Source: Acanthochromis polyacanthus
Taxonomy: Eukaryota > Chordata > Actinopteri > Pomacentridae
Assembly (NCBI RefSeq): GCF_021347895.1
Contig: NC_067131.1
Span: 32,361,164 to 32,425,163 of the forward strand
DNA: 64,000 nucleotides
Direction: 5' to 3'
In this document: positions 48,801 through 60,600 of the stretch, piece after piece
How the letters are laid out: every line of letters begins with the position of its first letter
How positions within the stretch are numbered: position 1 is the stretch's first letter
Notes under the pieces: generated by a model
Seen by the model: only the letters and a program-made list of their open reading frames with translations
Told to the model about the DNA's origin: nothing
The model's database searches: none
Translations under genes and position numbers: made by a program

Positions 48801-51800
48801 TGTTTGGCTAGTTTCCCTGTGATTGTAGGGTTCATATTTGGCTAGTTTCCCTGTGATTGTAGGATTCATGTTTGGCTAGTTGCCTTGTGATTGTAGGGCT
48901 CATGTTTGGCTAGTTTCCCTGTGATTGAAAGTTCATGTTTGGCTAGTTTCCCTGTGATTGTAAGGTTCATATTTGGCTAGTTTACCTATGATTGTAGGGT
49001 TCAGGTTTGGCTTGTTTACCTGTGATTGTAGGGTTCATATTTGGCTAGTTTACCTGTGATTGTAGGGTTCATGTTTGGCTTGTTTACCTGTGACTGTAGG
49101 GTTCATATTTGGCTAGTTTACCTGTGATTGTAAGGTTCATATTTGGCTAGTTTACCTATGATTGTAAGGTTCATATTTGGCTAGTTTACCTATGATTGTA
49201 GGGTTCAGGTTTGGCTTGTTTACCTGTGATTGTAGGGTTCATATTTGGCTAGTTTACCTGTGATTGTAAGGTTCATATTTGGCTAGTTTACCTATGATTG
49301 TAAGGTTCATATTTGGCTAGTTTACCTATGATTGTAGGGTTCAGGTTTGGCTTGTTTACCTGTGATTGTAGGGTTCATATTTGGCTAGTTTACCTGTGAT
49401 TGTAGGGTTCATGTTTGGCTAGTTTCCCTGTGATTGTGAAGTTCATGTTTGGCTAGTTTCCCTGTGATTGTAGGGTTCATGTTTGGCTAGTTTCCCTGTG
49501 ATTGTAGGGTTCATATTTGGCTAGTTTCCCTGTGATTGTAGGATTCATGTTTGGCTAGTTGCCTTGTGATTGTAGGGCTCATGTTTGGCTAGTTTCCCTG
49601 TGATTGAAAGTTCATGTTTGGCTAGTTTCCCTGTGATTGTAAGGTTCATATTTGGCTAGTTTACCTATGATTGTAGGGTTCAGGTTTGGCTTGTTTACCT
49701 GTGATTGTAGGGTTCATATTTGGCTAGTTTACCTGTGATTGTAGGGTTCATGTTTGGCTTGTTTACCTGTGACTGTAGGGTTCATATTTGGCTAGTTTAC
49801 CTGTGATTGTAAGGTTCATATTTGGCTAGTTTACCTATGATTGTAAGGTTCATATTTGGCTAGTTTACCTATGATTGTAGGGTTCAGGTTTGGCTTGTTT
49901 ACCTGTGATTGTAGGGTTCATATTTGGCTAGTTTACCTGTGATTGTAGGGTTCATGTTTGGCTAGTTTCCCTGTGATTGTGAAGTTCATGTTTGGCTAGT
50001 TTCCCTGTGATTGTAGGGTTCATGTTTGGCTAGTTTCCCTGTGATTGTAGGGTTCATATTTGGCTAGTTTCCCTGTGATTGTAGGATTCATGTTTGGCTA
50101 GTTGCCTTGTGATTGTAGGGCTCATGTTTGGCTAGTTTCCCTGTGATTGAAAGTTCATGTTTGGCTAGTTTCCCTGTGATTGTAAGGTTCATATTTGGCT
50201 AGTTTACCTATGATTGTAGGGTTCAGGTTTGGCTTGTTTACCTGTGATTGTAGGGTTCATATTTGGCTAGTTTACCTGTGATTGTAAGGTTCATATTTGG
50301 CTAGTTTCCCTATGATTGTAAGGTTCATATTTGGCTAGTTTACCTGTGATTGTAGGGTTCAGGTTTGGCTTGTTTACCTGTGATTGTAGGGTTCATATTT
50401 GGCTAGTTTACCTGTGATTGTAGGGTTCATGTTTGGCTTGTTTACCTGTGACTGTAGGGTTCATATTTGGCTAGTTTACCTGTGATTGTAAGGTTCATAT
50501 TTGGCTAGTTTACCTATGATTGTAAGGTTCATATTTGGCTAGTTTACCTATGATTGTAGGGTTCAGGTTTGGCTTGTTTACCTGTGATTGTAGGGTTCAT
50601 ATTTGGCTAGTTTACCTGTGATTGTAAGGTTCATATTTGGCTAGTTTACCTATGATTGTAAGGTTCATATTTGGCTAGTTTACCTATGATTGTAGGGTTC
50701 AGGTTTGGCTTGTTTACCTGTGATTGTAGGGTTCATATTTGGCTAGTTTACCTGTGATTGTAGGGTTCATGTTTGGCTAGTTTCCCTGTGATTGTAAGGT
50801 TCATGTTTGGCTAGTTTCCCTGTGATTGTAGGATTTTTCATGGATGGATGACCCACGATGATGACATTTTATTCTTCGTTCACATCGATTCACTTCCATC
50901 GTAGGCTGAGATTTGTTTTCATCGTTTTGTCTGCACAGATCAAACTTCACGTCGTGCCCAAAGATTATTAGATTGAAGTCATGCAGCATATCAAGCTGGG
51001 AACTTAAAGATTGTTAAATCACACAGTGTGGAGAGGCCTTAATGAGTGAATCTAATGGCTCTATTTAACCTGGATCAGAGGCAACAGCTGTAGTCGACTG
51101 GAATCACTCAGGAGAAGCTAAGAAAATCTTCTACATCACTACAGCTTGTAACTGCTGTGTACATTTATGAAATGGAAATGTTGAGTCACTCCTGGAGCAG
51201 CAGAACGTTCCCTGTTGACGTGTCAGCAGGTTTTCAGGAGAAGCTGCTTCAGTCCTGAAAACTCTGAGACTAACAAATCCAACAGGAAGTGAGAGCAGCA
51301 GCTTCTTCCTGTGCTCCTGGTGAAACATTCTGCCTCCATGTTGGTCCAGTTTGAGCAGAAGTGAAGCACTCGTCCAATCTGTGTGCGCTGTAGGGGGCGG
51401 AGCCTATGAAGGCTTCCTGTTAGCTAGCACCTGTCAGTCATCAGGCATCATTCCTTACCTGCATCGCTGTCACTTCCTGCCACCTCGTCATAGTCGGCGT
51501 CCTGCCCCGACAACAGGTCTCGTCCGCAGATGCTCCAGTCTCCAGCGTACCGATTGATTGGCGGCGGGCTCTCCAGCCGGGTGGGACCGCCCCGCCCCCG
51601 CCGTGACACCACCGCCTCCTCAGCCAATCGCAGGACAGGACGCTGCCCCGGGGGATGGTGGGTGAGGGCTGGGGAGGGAGGAGGGGAGGCGTCGCCGTGG
51701 TAGTCCGCTGGGACTTGATGGGTTGGTACTGAGGGAGGAAACGGTGAGGTCAGGTGGTTTCTATGGTAACAACAGCACACCAGAGAGGCGGAGTTTCAGG

Positions 51801-54633
51801 ATCTTACCTGGCCAAAGCTGCAGCAGGTAGTGCAGCGCCTCGATGTGCCGTTTGAAGTCCACGGCGCTCACGACGTCCTCGCTGTGATCGGAGCCTTTCC
51901 CCGCCCCCCGCCCCGCCCTCCCCCTCCTCCCCCCCTCCAGGCCTCCTGGGTCGGCGTCAGCAGAACCGGACCGAAGCACACTGCCAGGTTCTGGTGGTTC
52001 ATCCTGTTGGACGGGCTGAAGGACGCCACCAGGCTCAGGTGGTCCAGGAGCAGAGACAGGGTGGCCTGCAGGGACAGGGACGATTACTGTAGTACTACAA
52101 CTACAGTACTTTAATACTACTACAGTACTACCACTACAACTACAATACTACAATTACAGTACTACAACTACAACTACAGTACTACCAGAATACTACAGTA
52201 CAGAGCAGTACTCCTATAGTATATACAGTCTGAAATAGTCAAGAAGCAGTGACAGGTTGACCTGCAGGGACAGGAGATATGTACTACTGCAGTACTACAG
52301 TGGTATTATTACTACTACTACTGCAGTACTACAGTGGTATTATTACTACTGCTTTTACTACTACTACTGCAGTACTACAGTACAGAGCAACGGGTAGTAG
52401 AGGAACAGGGCTAAGGTTAGGGGCAGTTGACGTGTACTACTGCAGTACTACTGTAGTGTTACTACTACTACTACTACAACTATTACCATTATTACTACTA
52501 GTACTGCAGTACCACAGGGCTGCAATAGTAGTAGTAGTAGTAGTAGTTGCAGTACTCCAGTAGTAAAACTGTATCAGTACAGCAGTAGTACCCTCTCTGG
52601 AGGTGGCAGGCAGCCCAGCAGCTCCACGGTTCTCCGAGACAGTTCAGGGTCCGGTTCTGCAGGTGCTGCAGGTGCTGCAGGTGGAGGTCGAAGCTTCATG
52701 GCCTCTCTGACCACCTGGTACAGAGTTCTAGTGATGAGAGGGGATGGCAGTTCCCGCAGGTAGTCCTTCAGGATACCTGAAGAGACAGAACCCAGGTCAG
52801 GTAGAGGAACCTCAGGAAGCTCTCCTCCCATGGCTCAGGTTCAGGTTCTTACTCAGGTCCACACTTTTTCGAATTCTTCATTTTACCAGGATTGGAAAAC
52901 TTGAGAAAAATGAAGCTGTACATTAAAATTCAGGAACTGACCCCACAGCTCAAGGTTCTTTAGGTCAGGTCCAGGTTCTTTAGGTCATATATATATATAT
53001 ATATGTATACAGTTCCTTGTGAAAGTATTCGGCCCCCTTGAACTTTTCAACCTTTCGCCACATTTCAGGCTTCAAACAAAGATATAAAATTTTAATTTTT
53101 TGTTAAGAATCAACAACAATTGAGACACAATCGTGAAGTGGAACGAAATTTATTGGATATTTTATACTTTTTTAACAAATAAAAACCTGAAAAGTGGGGT
53201 GTGCAATATTATTCGGCCCCTTTACTTTCAGTGCAGCAAACTCACTCCAGAAGTTCAGTGAGGATCTCTGAATGATCCAATGTTGTCCTAAATGACTGAT
53301 GATGATAAATAGAATCCACCTGTGTGTAATCAAGTCTCCGTATAAATGCACCTGCTCTGTGATAGTCTCAGGGTTCTGTTTAAAGTGCAGAGAGCATCAT
53401 GAAGACCAAGGAACACACCAGGCAGGTCCAAGATACTGTTGTGGAGAAGTTTAAAGCCGGATTTGGATACAAAAAGATTTCCCAAGCTTTAAACATCTCA
53501 AGGAGCACTGTGCAAGCAATCATATTGAAATGGAAGGAGTATCAGACCACTGCAAATCTACCAAGACCCGGCCGTCCCTCTAAACTTTCACCTCCAACAA
53601 GGAGAAGACTGATCAGAGATGCAGCCAAGAGGCCCATGATCACTCTGGATGAACTGCAGAGATCTACAGCTGAGGTGGGAGAGTCTGTCCATAGGACAAC
53701 AATCAGTCGTACACTGCACAAATCTGGCCTTTATGGAAGAGTGGCAAGAAGAAAGCCATTTCTCAAAGATATCCATAAAAAGTCTGGTTTGAAGTTTGCC
53801 ACAAGCCACCTGGGAGACACACCAAACATGTGGAAGAAGGTGCTCTGGTCAGATGAAACCAAAATCCAACTTTTTGGCCACAATGCAAAACCATATGTTT
53901 GGCGTAAAAGCAACACAGCTCATCACCCTGAACACACCATCCCCACTGTCAAACATGGTGGTGGCAGCCTCATGGTTTGGGCCTGCTTTTCTTCAGCAGG
54001 GACAGGGAAGATGGTTCAAATTGATGGGAAGATGAATGGAGCCAAATACAGGAGCATTCTGGAAGAAAACCTGTTGGAGTCTGCAAAAGACCTGAGACTG
54101 GGACGGAGATTTATCTTCCAACAGGACAATGATCCAAAACATAAAGCCAAATCTACAATGGAATGGTTCACAAATAAACGTATCCAGGTGTTAGAATGGC
54201 CAAGTCAAAGTCCAGACCTGAATCCAATCCAGAATCTGTGGGCAGAGCTGAAGACTGCTGTTCACAAACGCTCTCCATCCAACCTCACTGAGCTCCAGCT
54301 GTTTTGCAAGGAAGAATGGGCAAGAATTTCAGTCTCTGGATGTGCAAAACTGATAGAGACATACCCCAAGCGACTTGCAGCTGTAATTGCAGCAAAAGGT
54401 GGCGCTACAAAGTATTAATGCAAGGGGCCGAATAATATTGCACGCCCCACTTTTCAGGTTTTTATTTGTTAAAAAAGTTTAAAATATCCAATAAATTTCG
54501 TTCCACTTCACGATTGTGTCCCACTTGTTGTTGATTCTTGACAAAAAATTAAAATTTTATATCTTTATGTTTGAAGCCTGAAATGTGGCGAAAGGTTGAA
54601 AAGTTCAAGGGGGCCGAATACTTTCACAAGGCA

Positions 54634-54670
<37 letters not shown>

Positions 54671-55345
54671 CATATACATACATACTAGTAAATAGAACAA
54701 GTATTTTAAAAAGTGTAAACATGTAGCAGTGCAGTGAGGTGCAGGATTAGGGTTAGAGACCAGATTCTTTAGGTCCGGTCTAGGTTCTTTCGGTGAGGTT
54801 CTTTAGTGCAGGTCAAGTTCTTCAGATCAGGTTCTTTAGGTTAGGTCTAGGTTCTTTAGGTTCTTTAGGTCTGGTTCTTTTGGTCAGGTTCTTTCGGTCA
54901 AGGTTCTTCAGGTCAGATTCTTTAGGTCAGGTCAAGTTCTTTAGGTCAGGTTCTTTAGGTGAGATTTTTCAGGTCCGGTCTAGGTTCTGTAGGTCAGGTT
55001 CTTAAGGTCAGGTCTAGGTTCTGTAGGTCAAGTTCTTTAGGTCAGGTTCTTAAGGTCAGGTCTAGGTTCTGTAGGTCAGGTTCTTTCGGTCAGGTTCTTT
55101 AGGTGAGATTCTTCAGGTCAGGTTCTTTGGGTCAGGTCTAGGTTTGTTAGGCCAGGTCCTTTAGGTCAAGACTTTAGGGACCGGGTTCTTTATGTTCCTC
55201 GGCTGTGCTCACCAACCTGTGATGACGTTGATGTCGGGGTAGAGGTCTTCAGACAGACACACCGCTGAACTGTTCCTCTCAAACCAATCCCGGAGCTCCT
55301 TCTTCACGGCAGCAGAACCACACAGTCTGTACAGACCCACAACCT

Positions 55346-55438
<93 letters not shown>

Positions 55439-57654
55439 TTAGCATGCCGTTAGCCCATTTAGCATGTCGGGTGCTGATGTCTTGGTTCCACCTGAAACCA
55501 ACCTTCAGGCCTCGCCGTTCTATCTCTGCCACAGTCTTCTGGATCAGGAGGGGCACCGGTGATGCAGATCCTTCTGTCGCCACCAGGTGTTGCAGTTCTA
55601 CCCCAAACACATTGGCAGGCGTAGAAGAATCCCCGCTGGGCTGCAGACAGAACATTTATCATTTATTTCCCTGTTAGAACCCCACTAGAACTCTGAGTCC
55701 ATAGTGTTTCTGAGTACCTGAGTGTCCCACTTTTCCTGCAGAGACAATTTGACGTAGAGAAGTCCTCTGGGTTCCAGCTTCACACAGAGCTGCTGACTGC
55801 GACTTCCTGAAACAGAACCAAGCAGAAACTGCTTCTAACCACCATCATCCACACATTTAAACAAAGACGCTGAGTTAGTCTGCTTTTAGGAACCTTTGAA
55901 GAGCGGCGGGATGGAGACTCCACCCAGACAGCAAACTCTGTTCCTGGTTGGACCTCCTGAAGGATCTGCTGATGGTCTACTGGGTCCTGGTGCTGGTGGA
56001 CCTGCTGAGAACAAATGATCCGTTCAATAAATCTGATCAGGAGTTCAGGTTTAGAGAATCAGTTTCTACCAACCAGGAACCAACAGGAACAAACACACCT
56101 GATGATGGCGCTAGAGTCAGACTCCTGCTTGTTTACAGGTATTTCTGGTAGCAGTTGTAGTATTATTAGTATTGGAGTACTACAGCAGTAGTACTGACAG
56201 CACTCCTAGGAACTTGAACCATCAGTTAACATACTACTGTTGAACATAGTATAAATACTGCATAGTGAATACTTTGTTCTCTAGCAGTACACAGTATGAA
56301 TCTGTTGATTCTTGTTCCAGACGATTTCAGGAAAGAGTTTAAGGCCTCTACACACTGAGGATCTAAAGAATCCTAAAAGTACCCAGCTTGCTACGCTGTA
56401 CGACATCAATCTAATAATCTTTGGGCAAGACGTGAAGTTTGCTCTGTACAGGTTGATGATGAAAACGCAGCTGAATCTCAGCCTAAGATGTATGTGAGCC
56501 GACAAGAATAAAATGTTATGAGCGTGCACCACCCATCCATGAAAAACCAACAACCAAAGCATAAAGGGAGCTCCTACAATCACAGGGAAACTAGCCAAAT
56601 ATGAACACTACAATCACAGGGAAACTAGCCAAACATGAACCCTACAATCACAAAGAAACTAGCCAAACATGAACCCTACAATCACAAAGAAACTAGCCAA
56701 ACATGAATCCTACAATCACAGGGAAACTAGCCAAACATGAACCCTACAATCACAAAGAAACTAGCCAAACATGAACCCTACAATCACAGGGAAACTAGCC
56801 AAACATGAATCCTACAATCACAGGGAAACTAGCCAAACATGAATCCTACAATCACGAGGAAACTAGCCAAACATGAACCCTACAATCACAAAGAAACTAG
56901 CCAAACATGGACCCTACAATCACAGGGAAACTAGCCAAACATGAATCCTACAATCACAGGGAAACTAGCCAAACATGAACCCTACAATCACAAGGAAACT
57001 AGCCAAACATGAACCCTACAATCACAGGAAACTAGCCAAGCATGAGCAGAGCCATTGCCCTGCTGACATTTATGTGTTTGGAGAGAAATCCCCAAAAAAA
57101 AGAGGAGGAGGAGATTATGGACGTGGCTCGGAAAGAGAGGACATTTTGGGATGCCAGTTTTGCAAAGGGAACTTGAAGTAAGAACTTGTTAGCATCTACT
57201 AGCATTTTACGTTCACTTTTACTGTTGTGATCTGTCATTTTCCAATCAAACACATTACATGTGAACGTAACAAAAAAATGAATGTGATGACTATCAACAT
57301 GTTTTTAGACAGACAATGTTTTATCAGAAAGATTTAAGGCAACATACTAAAAGTCTGCTGGTAATTTAATTTAGATAGATGACTGAAGTGGCTTCAAAAG
57401 CTTTATCTACTAGACTGTCTTCTCTGCTTAAATCCCACAGACTTGCTTTGATGCGCTTTACCAAATCATCTATATGGGTTTACTGATCAGTAAGCAAGGG
57501 CGTCAGTTTGTTTTTAAAAGTGGGGGGGATGGAGACCACAGCCATTGTCAGATGGAAATGCACACCCTGGGTGGTGTGCTGGGTAATCGGGAACACCAGG
57601 GATATCCCCAATAAAGCGGTGGGCCGCTTTATTGTTGGGCCGCTCCAGTCATAA

Positions 57655-57694
<40 letters not shown>

Positions 57695-60600
57695 CTTTAA
57701 GTCATGGGTCTCAAACTCGCGGCCCGTGGGACGATATTTTGTGGCCCTCTACTTGAGATCAAAGTTTAGCATTGGTGCGGCACGCCTGCTTTTCTCAGAT
57801 GCTTCCTTGTCGTTGGTAAGACAGCACTTTGAGAAAATGTCGAAGAACGGCAGCAAAATGCCACAAGCTGGGCTCGAACTCACAACCACCACACCAAAGG
57901 CGGAGACCCAACCTGTTGAGCTATCGGTACATGCAGGTAGAGGGTTCTGTGGGCCGCTATAGTACTAATTCTCCCGGGCCGAAGTTTTGCCCCTGCACGC
58001 CTCTGGTCGGAGCTTCCACTTGGCACGGGTGCAAATTTAGCATCTGCGCGTTTTTTTTTAACCACACGAAGGTGTGCTGCATGTCTGTGCAACTCTCGGC
58101 CGAGTGCGGATGGTGCGTTCAGGAGCGTCGGAATTGTCTATACTACTGAAAATAACTGGGTTTACAACGGCTTACATGTGAAGAATTTGAATGTGTTGGA
58201 GACAAAATGACCCCTGACAAAAAGTGGGGGGGACACATCCCCACCGTCCCCCCCTAAACTGACGCCTATGTCAGTAAGTCATTTCATCCTGCATTTCTAT
58301 TGTTTAGTTAGGTGTCATAGGTCCAGCAGCAGTCACACTCTCAGATGATCACCCAGAATTTATGGCAGCTTTTCTTTGGTTGCCATGGTAACGGCCGTCC
58401 TTGAACCCATCTCTCAGTGTGACGTAGGACCACCGATTTAGAGCCAAGACCAAAGATATCACCAGCATTCTCTCACCGTTTGAATCTTTGGTCTGAATCA
58501 CCCAGTGTGTAGAGGCCTTACAGTACAGCCAAGCTAATGTGTAGCATCCAGCTGATGTTCCTCAAGAGAACCACCTGAGAGGAACCAGAGTCAGGACTTC
58601 TAGTTAGTTGTTCATCAGCTGGTTCTCCTGATGTTCGTGGAGCTGCTCATTGTTTTAATGTGAGTTTGTTCCGTCTGACGGATCTTTTTATTTCCTAGCA
58701 GGGCCTCGGTGCCGGTACCTGGTGTCAGGATCACGATGCGGAGCTGCCGGGCTCGCTCCAGCTCCAGGTGGAAGGTGTGGTTTAAGCAAAGGGCGGAGCC
58801 TCTCAGCGTCAGCAGGGCAGTCCGGGCTCTGGTCACACCGTCCACCTGGATGGCCAGGAAGACTTCCTTACTGTCCTCCGACCTGCAGACAGACGTCCAA
58901 TCAGAGCCAAGCAGCAGCTGCACAGGAACGGAGTCTCTGATTGGCTGGTTCTCATGTGGAAGGAGTCGACTGTTTTATCTATTCATAAATCTGTGTTTGA
59001 TCAGCCAATCAGGGCCTCAGCCTGCACAGCTGCAGTTCCTCTGATGTCCAGTAGATGCTGCTGTGATCTGCTTCCTGATTATCCTGTGAAGCCCAGAGCT
59101 TCCAGGAGCCTCCAGGAGTCTCCAGGAGTTTCCAGGAGTTTCCATGAGTCTCCAGGAGTTTCCAGGAGTCTCCAGAAGCTTCCAGGAGTCTCCATGAGTC
59201 TCCAGGAACCTCCAGGAGTCTCCAAGAGTCTCCAAGAGTTTCCAGGAGCCTCCAGAAGCCTCCAGAAGTCTTCAGGAGATTCCAGGAGTCTCCAGGTGTC
59301 TCCAGGTGAGTAGGTACCTGCTGCTCTTCATCTCCTCCAGGCCCAGCAGGTGGACAGTCAGTAAACCCGTCACTCTCTGGCTGCATCGTGGCGGGTCAGA
59401 ACCAACGTACAGCCGGAATGAGGTGACGTCGCAGGTCGCCTCCTGGGGGCATTGAGGAGCCTGTTGCCGTGGCAACAACTCAGGAGAGTCGCCGTCACTG
59501 AGATACCCTGAAACACAAATGATTAAAGACCCTGAAACATCATGTCCACCATGGTTCCTCAGATGATAAACTCTGAACTAATATCTCCTCAGACTTCTGT
59601 GGAGGTTCTCAGTCATCCAGATCCTGGTGATGGAAGGAGCTCCAGGAGTTGGTTTCTCCTGGAGCTCCTATGTTTTTCTCTCTTCATGTTTCCTCTCTAC
59701 TCTGCTCATCATCTGTAGATGTTCCACCATGCTGGATGGATCTCCACCAACCTGCTCCTCTGTTCTCTGTTTCTGCTGCTTTTATTTTAGTCTCTCTGAG
59801 GAAACATTGGCTGCAGTTCAACCTGAAACTCTCTGAATGTTTTAGTATCAGCTGTGTCAGTCCTGGAGAACCAGAACCTGGAGGAAGAAGGTTTAGTTTT
59901 GTACAAAAGATGCAAATGTGTTATTTTTCAGATGTATTTTTTTAGTAGAATAAGGTGCTTTAGCGAAAAAATTTTCAGGTTTTCTAGATGGAACATCTGT
60001 TGATGATTGTTTCTGTCTGATGAACGGTTGAATCCTGTGATTGTTTTTAGAGGTTAAACGGTTTCAGGTCCTCCCTGTGAATAAATCAAACATACCTCCT
60101 TTACTGGCTGAGCGTCCTCTGGATGATCGTCGCAGCAGTCGACCTGGAGGGGCGGAGCTATCCAGGTGATATCTGCTGATCACATTCTGATTGGACAGCG
60201 CTGCACTTTTATTGGTCGCCTCGTCGCCGCCCCCTCTGCCGTCATTTCCATGGCGATGGGCCCGAGAGGACGAGCGGAGGCTGAGTTTCCGTCGCAGCTC
60301 AGGAAGTTTCTTCATCTTCATGGAGAGTTTCCTCACCGTACCTGGAGACCTCAGCCTGTCAATCACACTACCAGACACGCCTCCTTTCTTCTGGGAGGCG
60401 GGGCTAGAGTCAGAGGGCGGGGAGTCTAGGGGGAGATAGAGACGATCACATGACCAACAGGATGACCACAGAAGAAGAATGTCTGAATATTTACAGTTCT
60501 ACAGTCTGTCTCCTGTCTTCTCTTGTGTCTCTGCTGCTGCTTCGTCTCATCTTTATAGTTTCTTGTTTCTCTCATGTTCTGTCTGGTTGGTGTGGTTGGA

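Larger units (their letters stand above)
40592..51037. mobile_element. TIR DNA transposon hosting the 34-bp array and an LTR element
   Basis: The right end (51018-51037, CACAGTGTGGAGAGGCCTTA) and about 200 bp inside it match, in inverse orientation, the left end of a second copy at 56337. A degenerate left end, AGGTCTCTAAACACACC, lies near 40592. Between them are the 34-bp minisatellite and the LTR retroelement inserted in it. The left end is the weak point of this call. Confidence 0.5.
56337..58521. mobile_element. TIR DNA transposon carrying an inverted 34-bp array
   Basis: Ends TAAGGCCTCTACACACTG (56337) and CAGTGTGTAGAGGCCTTA (58521) are inverse copies. The first 240 bp match the right end of the element at 51037 in reverse. 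Inside are about 14 copies of the 34-bp minisatellite in inverse orientation and a nested hAT (57487-58276). The target duplication is not clear. Confidence 0.75.

Noticed and set aside
25301..50830. Regular direct repeats that could suggest CRISPR arrays
   Set aside because: There are no unique spacers between units, the units vary continuously, and the sequence is a vertebrate nuclear genome.
51830..52114. Plus-strand ORF of 94 codons over the RhoGAP exon
   Set aside because: Shadow of syde1 exon a11 on the other strand.
57859..57930. Possible minus-strand tRNA gene
   Set aside because: B-box-like AGTTCGAGCCC and A-box-like words exist, but the segment lies in a transposon insertion block and lacks clear stem pairing.
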